A stretch of DNA of 43,017 bases from Paulinella micropora (Eukaryota > Cercozoa > Imbricatea > Euglyphida), in NCBI GenBank assembly GCA_009731375.1, contig BJOX01000160.1:701852-744868 (forward strand). The letters are read 5' to 3'. The position numbers and the translations under genes are program-made. Below the pieces are notes generated by a model. It saw nothing but the letters and a program-made list of their open reading frames with translations. It had not been told where the DNA came from and did not search any database. Each line of letters begins with the position of its first letter. Position 1 is the first letter of the stretch. Shown piece after piece: positions 9,389 to 16,780 of this stretch.

Positions 9389-10014
9389 CATTCCTCCATG
9401 AGGTTTTGTAGTTTGATGCTGACGTTGAGCAAGCGCTGCAGCTTGCAGAGGCCCGTGTCGCTGACCTCTACCTGGTTCGTTTGCAGATTCCTGCGCAACA
9501 ACTCCGTGTCCGCCAGGTGGTGCAGGCTCAGTTGTGTCATGCGCTGGGCGCTCTGCAGGAAGATGCGCCTGGGCATAGCTCGGTGCTGGATAATGTGCTG
9601 GTGGATGCTGCCGAGCAACCAATACTTGTAGCATTCCCGCAGCCACCTCCGAACGTACCAGCTCTGCACCGCACGCAAGACCACCAGCGGGCTGCGCAAG
9701 CCCCATTCGTCCAGCTTGGCCTGCAGCTGCTGGAAGTCCTTGTTCTCGCTATGTCCGTGCGGCATAAAGAGGCACGCAAAACAGTACCCACGCTCGGCCT
9801 CGGGGTGCTGTTGCTCGTCCTCCAGCTCGGCCTGGCGGATGTCCTCGTACAGACACACCCGTTCGTACGCCGGAGCCTCCGGGGGGCCTTCGCCCCCCTC
9901 GCCCCAGCCCGGGGGGGCCTGGTCCGCCCCTCCTGGGTCCGCCCCTCCCGGCTCACTGTCGGCGGAGGGGGGTGGGGTGCCGAAACTACTCAGGGCGGCC
10001 GGGTAGTGCTGCAT
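9388..10014 (-). CDS. viral helical protein A (paralogue of the divergent neighbour)
   Basis: 208 residues from the ATG at 10012-10014. The longer frame upstream overlaps the divergent gene's promoter and is Gly/Pro/Arg filler. The N-terminus is Pro/Gly-rich (to about residue 55), followed by an alpha-helical domain: YCFACLFMPHGH, LRSPLVVLRAVQSWYVRRWL, GSIHQHIIQHRAMPRR, RMTQLSLHHLADTELLRR, ending KLQRLLNVSIKLQNL. Segments match the plus-strand neighbour at 10443 (PLALVMRAVLNWHVQAV, AHHLGADAGRRLLRRCL), so the two are probably ancient paralogues transcribed divergently from a shared 428-bp promoter region. The function is unknown. CFAC and the His residues could bind zinc. The gene ends in a poly(A) signal overlapping the stop. 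Confidence 0.75.
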   Translation of the reverse strand: MQHYPAALSSFGTPPPSADSEPGGADPGGADQAPPGWGEGGEGPPEAPAYERVCLYEDIRQAELEDEQQHPEAERGYCFACLFMPHGHSENKDFQQLQAKLDEWGLRSPLVVLRAVQSWYVRRWLRECYKYWLLGSIHQHIIQHRAMPRRIFLQSAQRMTQLSLHHLADTELLRRNLQTNQVEVSDTGLCKLQRLLNVSIKLQNLMEE

Positions 10015-10442
10015 GGCAGGCCAGCCGGGGGTGGGAGAGAGGGAGCAGCGGCGCGGGAGATGCAGGCTTTCTGCGCTGTTTGGCGGACTGGCCCCCCCCC
10101 ACCGGCGCCGGCGGCCGGGTTTCCCCGCGCCCCCCCTCCATTCTCCCTCCCCGCGGCCCGCCCCCTGTCCCTGCCGGCTGCTCTCCTCCTTCCCCCTCCG
10201 CTCCGCCGGGGGCCGGCCACCCCGGCCAACCGGCCGGGGACGGACCGCCGGCCGCGGAGGGGGGGAAGGGGAATGGAGGCCCCTCCCCCTCCCTTCCGCT
10301 CCGCCCGGGGCCGGCCCCGCGGGCGTGCGCCGGCCACACTTGCCAGCCGGGGGTGGTCCCCTCCTCCTCGCCCCCCGCGCCGGCAGTCCGTCCCCGGCGG
10401 TGCTCGCCAACCCGCCGCCCTCCTCCCGGGCAGCTGCGGGGC
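10015..10442. promoter_or_regulatory. divergent promoter region
   Basis: 428 bp between the start codons of two divergently transcribed genes. It is almost wholly G/C with long pyrimidine/purine runs and has no TATA box or AT-rich patch. By position it must contain both promoters. The composition fits GC-box type promoters. Confidence 0.45.
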
Positions 10443-11765
10443 ATGCCTTGGTCTCTGCGGCGCCTGAGCCGCCCCCGCCCGGGGCCGGCGCCTGAGCCGC
10501 CCCAGTCAGCGCCTAGCGAGGAGGCCCTAGCGGCCTGGCGTGGCTGGGCACAGTGGGCACAGGGATCCCACAGCTTCCACGGGCTCCTGCGCACGCTAGC
10601 CAGCTTCTACTTCGACTGGCTCTGCCGCGCCAAGGGGATAGAATTTCTCGGGGCTGAGCTGCCCTGCATCCTGGGCCGGGTTTTCATGCGGCTGCGCTGG
10701 GGCCTGCCCGAATGCCAACAGCACCTGTGCCACACCCTCCACCAGGCACACCTGCGCCACGGCGACGCGGCTAGTTCGCTGCGGGACCAATGCGCCAGCC
10801 TGCTGGAGGAACCTGCCGCCGGGGGGGCGCTGCCCGGGGGGGCATGGGAACGGGACGCGCGGCCGGCCGCCGCGTTAGCGTCGTGGCTGGACGAGTCGGC
10901 CGAGCTGTACGGCCCCCTGGCGGGCTCCGATTCCGCCCGTTGGCCCCTGGCGCTAGTGATGCGCGCCGTCCTGAACTGGCACGTACAGGCAGTGGTGGCG
11001 GCCGCGCACGGGAGCCAGCACCAGACTCACTCGCACGTGCACTTGTTTCTGCGCCAGCAGGCCCCGCTGTGGGAGGAACTAGGCTGGGGGGGCCGGCCCG
11101 TGGAGGAGTGGGGGGCCTCGCTAGCCGCCTGGGCCGCCAGGCAAACGCACTTGTACTGCTATGGCGAGCCAGGGGCAGCCGCGGGCCCCGGGACAGCCAC
11201 CGCGCGCCCGTCCGGGGCTGGACCGGTGGCGGGCCCCGCCCCGGCCCCCGGCCGTGAGCTCGACCAGACCTTGTGCTTGCGTGCGTTCTGCTACCTCTTC
11301 CTGCCTTCGCTCGCGGCGCACCACCTGGGCGCCGACGCCGGCCGGCGGCTGCTGCGGCGTTGCCTGCACCAGGAGGGCCAGGCCGCGCGCCTGTACCACC
11401 TAGGAGCGGGGCCGGAGAGGCTGCCGGGCGAGCTGCTGAGCGCGCTGCTGCTGCAAGACATCCTGGCCGGCGGGGGCGTGGCGCCCGGCGGTGGGTGCAT
11501 GTACCAGCGGATCGGCGCGACCCTCCAGCGGTGGCGGCGCCTGCACGGGGGGGAGCGGCCCCCCCCGCCCCCGCCCGCGGCGCCCGCGCCCGGGCAGGGG
11601 AAGAAGAAGAAGCGGTGGGGCCGCCCCCCCGCCCCCCTCCCGCTCCCACCCGCGGCGCCGCGGGCGGGCGGTGGGGGCGGCCGCCCGCCCCCGGACGGCC
11701 CCCCGCCCACGGGCGGCTCCCCTCCCGAACCGTGGACACCCTTCCGTGCCAAAAAGCACGTGTAA
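10443..11765 (+). CDS. viral helical protein B with basic proline-rich tail
   Basis: 440 residues from the ATG at 10443-10445. The open frame extends upstream to 9972 but would overlap the divergent gene. The N-terminal 30 residues are Pro/Arg-rich. A largely helical body follows: FYFDWLCRAKGIEFLG, CILGRVFMRLRWGLPECQQ, PLALVMRAVLNWHVQAVV, THLYCYGE, LCLRAFCYLFLPSLAAHHLG. The last 70 residues are Pro/Gly-rich with KKKKRWG, a likely nuclear signal or nucleic-acid contact. It resembles the minus-strand neighbour in two segments. The stop is followed 16 bp later by the next ATG. The sequence CACGTGTAAGTAG at the stop resembles a 5' splice site, so splicing cannot be excluded. The function is unknown. 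Confidence 0.7.
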   Translation: MPWSLRRLSRPRPGPAPEPPQSAPSEEALAAWRGWAQWAQGSHSFHGLLRTLASFYFDWLCRAKGIEFLGAELPCILGRVFMRLRWGLPECQQHLCHTLHQAHLRHGDAASSLRDQCASLLEEPAAGGALPGGAWERDARPAAALASWLDESAELYGPLAGSDSARWPLALVMRAVLNWHVQAVVAAAHGSQHQTHSHVHLFLRQQAPLWEELGWGGRPVEEWGASLAAWAARQTHLYCYGEPGAAAGPGTATARPSGAGPVAGPAPAPGRELDQTLCLRAFCYLFLPSLAAHHLGADAGRRLLRRCLHQEGQAARLYHLGAGPERLPGELLSALLLQDILAGGGVAPGGGCMYQRIGATLQRWRRLHGGERPPPPPPAAPAPGQGKKKKRWGRPPAPLPLPPAAPRAGGGGGRPPPDGPPPTGGSPPEPWTPFRAKKHV

Positions 11766-11781
11766 GTAGTACCGGCCCGTG

Positions 11782-12525
11782 ATGCTGACCCCGCCCCCCA
11801 CCGGAACCAGCGGAACCAGCGGAACCAGCGGCCTCTTCGACCCCGCCGCCGCCACGCGCCCAGCGGGACACGGAGGGCCCGGGCCCGCCCCGTGCGCCGT
11901 CTGTGGACAGCACGGCGGCGGCCGGCCGAGCGAAGCCGAAGTCACGAGTTTCCATCCCTGGACCGAGCAGCCGCTCCTAGCCGACCAGTGGTACTGCGGG
12001 GCCTGCCTCCGGCGCGAGCGGCGGCAGGCGGCGCGGCGGCTGTGCCTGGAGCGCTGCATCGTGCTGCGACCGGAGGTTCAGCGCACTCTCGTGGCGCGAG
12101 TTTACCGGGCTTCCAGTAAAGCACTAGACCTCGACTGGCGCGTGGTGGCCCTGTGGGTAGGCTCCGTGGCAGCGCTGGCCCGCGACCCCGGCGGGGGCCA
12201 GCGCCCCATCCTGGTGTACGGCCCGCACGTCTGCCTGCGGACGCAACGCGGGGGTCGCATTCTGGAGAAGGTCATGCCCTACGACACCTTCGTCCAGCAA
12301 AACCCCCACTTCTTCCGGCGCGCCCATGCCTTTTTGGCCGTGCGGCGCAGCTACGTCTCCCCGGGGGAGGAGGCCCGCGGGGGGCGCACGACCTGTGCGC
12401 CGGCCAGCCTGTACCTCTGGCCGGACCTGTATGACCCGGCCAGCCGCCGGTACTTCGACCGGCTCACGGCCCCCGCCCCCGCCCCCGCCCCCGCCGGCGC
12501 CCCGGCCCCGGCCGCCGCCGCCTGA
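11782..12525 (+). CDS. viral zinc-finger protein, unrecognised
   Basis: 247 residues from the ATG at 11782, preceded by an in-frame GTG. The N-terminus has three GTS repeats (GGAACCAGC x3 in DNA). A zinc-binding arrangement CAVC...CGAC (C-x2-C-x31-C-x2-C) occupies about residues 35-74. A folded part follows: ERCIVLRPEVQRTLVARVYR, WRVVALWVGSVAALAR, RPILVYGPHVCLRTQRGG, MPYDTFVQQNPHFFRR. The end is (AP)n, encoded by a CCCCCG hexanucleotide repeat at about 12472-12495. The gene sits 16 bp after the helical protein and overlaps the next frame, suggesting one transcript. It could be the N-terminal half of a longer protein continued in the next frame. No family is assigned. Confidence 0.7.
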   Translation: MLTPPPTGTSGTSGTSGLFDPAAATRPAGHGGPGPAPCAVCGQHGGGRPSEAEVTSFHPWTEQPLLADQWYCGACLRRERRQAARRLCLERCIVLRPEVQRTLVARVYRASSKALDLDWRVVALWVGSVAALARDPGGGQRPILVYGPHVCLRTQRGGRILEKVMPYDTFVQQNPHFFRRAHAFLAVRRSYVSPGEEARGGRTTCAPASLYLWPDLYDPASRRYFDRLTAPAPAPAPAGAPAPAAAA

Positions 12526-13690
12526 CCGCGCGGCGGCCCTGGGCACAGCAGGGGGGACGGAGGCGGAGGGGGCTGCGGCAGCGAGAGGAACGGGCGGAGA
12601 GGCACGCCCCCCGCTGCGCCCCCCGCGCCGTCCTCCCCCCCCCTTGCTCCCGCCACGGCGGCCACCCGCGAATATCCTCCAAGAGCCTCGGCCCCGTGAG
12701 CCGGTACCCAGGGAGGCGAAGCAGGAGGAATCGAAGTGGGGCTCTTCGTTGCTGCCGCGCGTCCGCGAGCCCGCCTTTCGTAGCGCCTGGCTCCTCCTCC
12801 TGCGCCTGCGAGCCGGGGAAGGTGGCACCGCCAGCGAGTGCGTAGCCTGGTGGGCCGCGTTCCTGCTGCGCGAGGCTGCCTGGCGTTTCCTCTTCCTGGC
12901 GTGCTTCGGGGAGGAAACCCTGGCGCGCGTCTATTCCTGGCAGCGGGGCGGAGCGGCCGGACAACGGGGGCCGACACAGTCCGCACGTGCTTGGGGAGCC
13001 GAGGTGAGGGCCCAAGCACTGCTGTACCAGCTCGGGGGCGGCCATTTCCGCCGGGCCGCGCGTGGCCTGGCTGGGCTCCAACCGTACACGCGACACAGAC
13101 AGGCTAGCTCGGGGGGGGAGCCCATCTTTGGTCTACCCTGGGCTGCTTGGAGCGCCGGTAGCCAAGAGGGCTACGTCTGGACACAAGAGGAGAGCTGGCG
13201 CGACCTGGCTAGACTCCAGCCCCAGCTGCTGGTCACTGACTTTGGTAGCACGTCGCACCTAACCTGGAACCGGGAGCCACAGCAAGTTCTGCACAACCTG
13301 TGCACCTTCCTCCGCGGCTCCAGCCCGCCCTTTTGTCTGTTGCTGGAGATCCAAGGCAAGACTAGCGACGGGAAGACCTCTAGGCCTAGCATACCGGCTA
13401 GCCTAGACACCGTGGCCACCGTCCTAGCGCAAGATTTTACTACCTACCCAGTCCGCCTGCACCAGGCGGGGGGCCTTGACCTAGAAGACGAGTGGGTACT
13501 GGTAGCGGAAAGAAGGTGGCCGGGGGAGGGGCCGGGGGAGCTGCTAAGGGGAGCGCCGCCCGCCGGCACACCGGAGATCTTCGTCTACACAGCACTAGAG
13601 GCAGAACGCAGAGCTGACCTGTTGGCGGCCACAGTCGGGGGAGTGGTTTTCCGGCAGCGCCCCGCCGGCCCCCGCGAGGGCAAAGCCTAG
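12431..13690 (+). CDS. viral protein of unknown function overlapping upstream gene
   Basis: The frame has ATGs only at 12326 and 12431, both inside the preceding gene, and no Met across the well-folded part. I take 12431 (419 residues), overlapping the upstream gene by 95 bp. The first 130 residues are Pro/Ala/Gly filler. The body reads FRSAWLLLLRLRAGEG, VAWWAAFLLREAAWRFLFLA, ARVYSWQRGG, QLLVTDFGSTSHLTWN, PFCLLLEIQGKTSDGK, PVRLHQAGGLDLEDEWVLV. The LLVTDFG...LLLEIQGK pattern could be a Rossmann-type strand order, for example a methyltransferase, but no SAM motif is clear. Given the slippage-prone CCCCCG repeat at the overlap, the two frames may be one gene split by an indel or a frameshift site. 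Confidence 0.6.
   Translation: MTRPAAGTSTGSRPPPPPPPPPAPRPRPPPPDRAAALGTAGGTEAEGAAAARGTGGEARPPLRPPRRPPPPLLPPRRPPANILQEPRPREPVPREAKQEESKWGSSLLPRVREPAFRSAWLLLLRLRAGEGGTASECVAWWAAFLLREAAWRFLFLACFGEETLARVYSWQRGGAAGQRGPTQSARAWGAEVRAQALLYQLGGGHFRRAARGLAGLQPYTRHRQASSGGEPIFGLPWAAWSAGSQEGYVWTQEESWRDLARLQPQLLVTDFGSTSHLTWNREPQQVLHNLCTFLRGSSPPFCLLLEIQGKTSDGKTSRPSIPASLDTVATVLAQDFTTYPVRLHQAGGLDLEDEWVLVAERRWPGEGPGELLRGAPPAGTPEIFVYTALEAERRADLLAATVGGVVFRQRPAGPREGKA
12472..12495. repeat. (CCCCCG)4 hexanucleotide repeat at gene overlap
   Basis: Four GC-rich hexamers lie near the end of the zinc-finger gene and inside the following frame. They encode Ala-Pro in one frame and Pro/Arg in the other. Such a tract is prone to indels in replication and sequencing. 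Confidence 0.7.
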
Positions 13691-13898
13691 CAGGGGTTCC
13701 ACGCCCAGGCCGAGCGCCAGCCAAGGACGCTGGTCGAGGTCTTGGGGGCGGAAGGCCTGGCACTGTACGCGCGGGGGTCCGTACCTGTACCGGCAAGCGG
13801 CCGCAGGGTTGCGTGTGTGGGCTGATGATAGCTGGCCCGGCCTGGGGGCTGGACCCCCGCGCGTTGCGCTTTTTGGTGCCAAGAGCCACCACGTGGTG

Positions 13899-13904
13899 AA
13901 TAAA
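13899..13904 (+). terminator. AATAAA poly(A) signal
   Basis: AATAAA lies 208 bp after the TAG at 13688-13690 and is followed by a T/G-rich stretch (CCTGTTGCTACTGTGTTC), as expected for a cleavage element. It is the only canonical signal after three plus-strand genes starting at 10443, 11782 and 12431, so these may share one 3' end. Confidence 0.7.
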
Positions 13905-14347
13905 GACCTGTTGCTACTGTGTTCTCAAGTTGGTTAGAGTGTTCTGTCCGGCCGGCACCAGGCCCGGGGGGGGGCGCCAAAACGTCCGGCCGCGCATAGG
14001 CTGCCTTCCGAAACGTGCCGCTGTACTTACGTGCTGTTTTACTGGGTTTTTACAGTGACTGGCTACACAGCCGCGAAAGGGGTGGACGGAAATAAGTGGC
14101 ACCCAGCCAAGGGGCACGAAACCACCGCCCGCGGGGAGGGCGGGGGGGTGGGGGGGTGCGTGTCCCTTGGCAGGGGCCGGCCGACACACGCCAGGGCGTG
14201 CCGCACGAGGAGAGGAGAGCGCCCCCCCGGCGCGGCGACGGCACGCACGCGCCCCGGGCGGACAGTGACTGGCTAGGGCGCTCGGCCCGCGCCCGTCCCC
14301 GGCCAGCGCCGCCTGGCAAGGGCGCGCGCCAAAGGGCGCGGCGGGCT

Positions 14348-14530
14348 GTCGGCACGCGGCGCGCGCCCGGGAGACGGGGGGGGGCGCGCCCACTGGGCGC
14401 AGTGGACAGTCGGCACGCGGCGCGTGCCCGGGAGACCGGGGGGGACGCGCGCCCACCAGACGCAGCGGGCCGTCGGCACGCGGCGCGCGTCCGGGCGACG
14501 GGGGGCGCGCGCCAGGGACGCAGCTCGCTC
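14348..14530. repeat. three tandem GC-rich repeats of about 62 bp
   Basis: Units start at 14348, 14409 and 14472 with the shared word GTCGGCACGCGGCGCG, followed by a CCGGG-rich stretch, a run of G and a GCGCGCCCA-type end. Spacing is 61 and 63 bp. Units carry self-complementary GCGCGC words. They directly precede the 34-bp array. Confidence 0.75.
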
Positions 14531-14618
14531 GGGCCTGCGTCCACCAGGCCATTATTCGCTTCGGTCGGAATGCCCCCAGCTGAAGGCTGCCTCTCCCACA
14601 GCACTTCCTGCCGCTCTC

Positions 14619-14924
14619 ACCGTGACTGCTCACCCCTTGGTCACTCACTCTGACCGTGACTACTCACCTCTTCGTCACTCACTCTGACCGTGACTACTCA
14701 CCTCTTCGTCACTCACTCTGACCGTGACTACTCACCCCTTGGTCACTCACTCTGACCGTGACTACTCACTCCTTGGTCTCTCACTCTCACCGTGGCTACC
14801 CACCCCTTGGTCACTCACTCTGACCGTGACTACTCACCCCTTGGTCACTCACTCTCACCGTGACTACTCACCCCTTGGTCACTCACTCTGACAGTGACTA
14901 CTCACCCCTTGGTCACTCACTTTC
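14619..14924. repeat. nine exactly phased 34-bp repeats with internal inverted motif
   Basis: Units begin at 14619, 14653, 14687, 14721, 14755, 14789, 14823, 14857 and 14891, always 34 bp apart with only substitutions between them. Across several unit joins runs GGTCA-CTCACTC-TGACC, an inverted repeat with a 7-bp spacer. An overlapping GTCAC...GTGAC pair is present in others. A degenerate tenth unit follows. The phasing without indels suggests recent amplification or selection on spacing, as for arrays bound by an initiator or transcription factor. Confidence 0.9.
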
Positions 14925-15206
14925 ACCACCCCTTCACGTCACCCTCGCCTGGGCTACTCACCGCTCACGCCACTCCCACCGTGGCGGCGGCTCACTCGCC
15001 GCAGCCTGTCACTGCCGGCTCCCACGCTGGCTAGGGGCGTGCCCGCCCCCCCGCGCTCCCGCACTCGCGCTCCAGTCAGAGGGGAAGCAAAGCGCGGTGT
15101 CGGCGGCCAGTGGCCCGGGGCCACCCGTGAGGACGGCGTGAGCCCCCCCCCCGGGCAGGGGGGCGGCTGCCGGGCGGCGGGGCCGCCCCCCCCAGGCTCG
15201 GGGCTC

Positions 15207-16472
15207 TCACGGGGGCGCCGTGTCCCCGGCCGCGCGGGCCGGCGCCGCGGCTTCTTCGGGCCCGGCCGCGCTGCCCCCGCCGGTGGTGAGGAAGGCCCGG
15301 CACTCCTGTAGCAGTTCCCACGGGGTCTGTGCGGTGTAGGAAGTGACGACGACGAGCCAGCGGTCGCACGCGGCGGCCGCGGGCGTCTCGACAGCCACGG
15401 GGCTAGCTTCCTTGCCCGGTGGGTTCAGCAGGCACCGCCGGCAGGCCAGACACTCGAGCGGCCTAGCCGCCACGAGGCGGGCGGCCCCACCCCCCAGGTC
15501 CTCGAGGTCGAACACGTTGGTAGGGCACACTGACCACAGATCCAGCGCGCATGGTGCCGGGAGCGGGCGTGGCTGGACCTGGACGCTCGACACCTTGCGG
15601 GGAGTGAGGAGCCCCTTCTGCCAGCGAGAGTCCCGGGAGGCATAGCCCTTGGTGACCCACAGCCGGACCCAGACCTCCTCGCCCGGCAGGAGACGACAGA
15701 GCACCTGCCGTTCGCCGCCTGCGGCCACCCGCGCTGCCGGGTAGCCGGGCACGGGGCGTAAGTGGGCGAGGGACACCTCGGTCACGCCCCAGAAGGCCTC
15801 CAGCGCGCGCAGCTCGTCGTCGGTGAAGAGGTCGAGCTCCTTTTCCTCGTCCGGTGGAGGCGGGGGTTCCGCGTCGTCCAGGTCGGCCGGGCGCAGGCCC
15901 AGGCCCGCCAGCACGGCCTGGGCCGCCAGCCGCCCGGCCTCGGTTTGCTGGAGCGCGCGGGCGGATTCTTGGTCCAGCCGGGCCAGGGCCTGCGCGCGCG
16001 TGCGGCCGGACTCCGCCCGCAGGGCGCCCAGCCTGTCCCGGAGCAGCGACAAGGGCGGGGCGGCGGGGGGGGTGGATGCCGCGTGGGCTACCTTGAGTTC
16101 CAGCATTGCACTGTTGGCGGGCGTCAGAAACGAGGGCGTAGCCTGCTCCCAGGGCACGACGGGCAGGCCGGCCAGCACGGCCGGTGCCACGTCTACCCGC
16201 ACGCGCTCGAGCAAATGCACGAGGTCCAGGTTACCCAGCGAGTTGAGCGGCTTCGACAGGACCTCGACGTAGCTGACCGCGGCGGCCGGCAGGAAGTACA
16301 GCGCCTGCAACAGGGCCTGCGGCAGCAGCGGCGTTTGCACGCCTTCCAGCAGGAACGCCGCCGTGCGCCCGTCCGCCGGCAACGAGGGTAGGTGGGCGGC
16401 CGAGACGCTGACCGCCCGCGCGGCGCGCCGGACCTGCGACCCGCTGAACCGGGCCCAGGCCTCCTGGTCCAT
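15207..16472 (-). CDS. Rpb3/alpha-like DNA-directed RNA polymerase subunit
   Basis: 421 residues. The C-terminal half follows the Rpb3/RpoD/alpha pattern: GEEVWVRLWVTKGYASRDSR (about 264-283; the family's strand and KG-x-G-x2-HAKW loop), SVQVQPRP, CPTNVFDLED (316-325; family form CP-x2-VF), CLACRRC at 341-347 (ferredoxin-like cysteines of archaeal/eukaryotic Rpb3 relatives), then RWLVVVTSYTAQTPWELLQECRAFL (about 371-395), matching the terminal F-x-VES-x-G-x3-P strand and helix of the dimerisation domain. The N-terminus has VRVDVAPAVLAGLPVVP (91-107), like the VL-x-DE-x-IAHRLGLIP region. A helical, acidic insert occupies about 140-225. It would pair with an Rpb11-like partner to nucleate the polymerase. 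Divergent from the pseudokinase gene (308 bp between chosen starts). The family call is mine from motif order, not a search. Confidence 0.7.
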   Translation of the reverse strand: MDQEAWARFSGSQVRRAARAVSVSAAHLPSLPADGRTAAFLLEGVQTPLLPQALLQALYFLPAAAVSYVEVLSKPLNSLGNLDLVHLLERVRVDVAPAVLAGLPVVPWEQATPSFLTPANSAMLELKVAHAASTPPAAPPLSLLRDRLGALRAESGRTRAQALARLDQESARALQQTEAGRLAAQAVLAGLGLRPADLDDAEPPPPPDEEKELDLFTDDELRALEAFWGVTEVSLAHLRPVPGYPAARVAAGGERQVLCRLLPGEEVWVRLWVTKGYASRDSRWQKGLLTPRKVSSVQVQPRPLPAPCALDLWSVCPTNVFDLEDLGGGAARLVAARPLECLACRRCLLNPPGKEASPVAVETPAAAACDRWLVVVTSYTAQTPWELLQECRAFLTTGGGSAAGPEEAAAPARAAGDTAPP

Positions 16473-16780
16473 GCGCCGCGGGCGGGGAGAGGGGAGGCGG
16501 CGGCCGGGCCTGCTTGATTGTGGCCCGGGGGCCGCGCGCAGCCCACCCCAGACACTCAGTCGGTCCGCCCCTTCTCCTCCCTCCCCTTGCCCCGCCCCCC
16601 TCCGCCGCCCCTACCGGCATGGTCTTTCACTCCGCGGTAGGAAGGATGGGAAAGGAAGGGGAGGAGAGGCGGAGCAGTGGGGCGAGTAAACGGGCCGTGG
16701 TGGGAGAGGGGGGCGCCCCCACTCGTGTAAAGGAAACCCGTGGCCAGAGGGAGGGCCGCAGCCTCCTCCCACACGAGGGG
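16473..16780. promoter_or_regulatory. divergent promoter region between polymerase subunit and pseudokinase
   Basis: 308 bp between divergent start codons if the later ATG is used for the plus gene, or 146 bp if the ATG at 16619 is used. Pyrimidine-rich near 16560-16610, then purine-rich. No TATA box. Confidence 0.4.

Larger units (their letters stand above)
13691..15206. promoter_or_regulatory. long non-coding region with two tandem repeat arrays: candidate origin
   Basis: About 1.5 kb between the 3' ends of two convergent genes, by far the longest gene-free stretch of the island. In order it holds a 3' untranslated region with AATAAA at 13899, a moderately GC part to about 14270, three GC-rich units of about 62 bp (14348-14530), nine 34-bp units (14619-14924), and a pyrimidine-rich exit to 15206. 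Short open frames here are periodic repeat translations, not genes. Repeat arrays between convergent genes are typical positions for lytic origins or regulatory repeats of large DNA viruses. That function is inferred. Confidence 0.6.

Noticed and set aside
8321-9706. 461-residue minus frame overlapping the charged protein gene
   Set aside because: A shadow frame with only Arg/Pro/Thr bias. The alternative frame has a structured C-terminal half and a sensible charged N-terminus.
11763-11775. Splice donor GTGTAAGTAG at the end of helical protein B
   Set aside because: The match is good, but no convincing acceptor with a branch point and pyrimidine tract restores a frame. Kept only as a remark in the gene entry.
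10771-11955. 394-residue minus frame opposite the helical protein B
   Set aside because: Antisense shadow of a GC-rich gene. Composition is Ala/Arg/Gly/Pro only, without hydrophobic periodicity.
13905-15141. Frames in the repeat arrays, for example 14050-14604 minus and 14096-14653 plus
   Set aside because: Open in several phases because of GC bias and repeat periodicity. Translations are Arg/Pro/Ala filler that repeats with the DNA unit.
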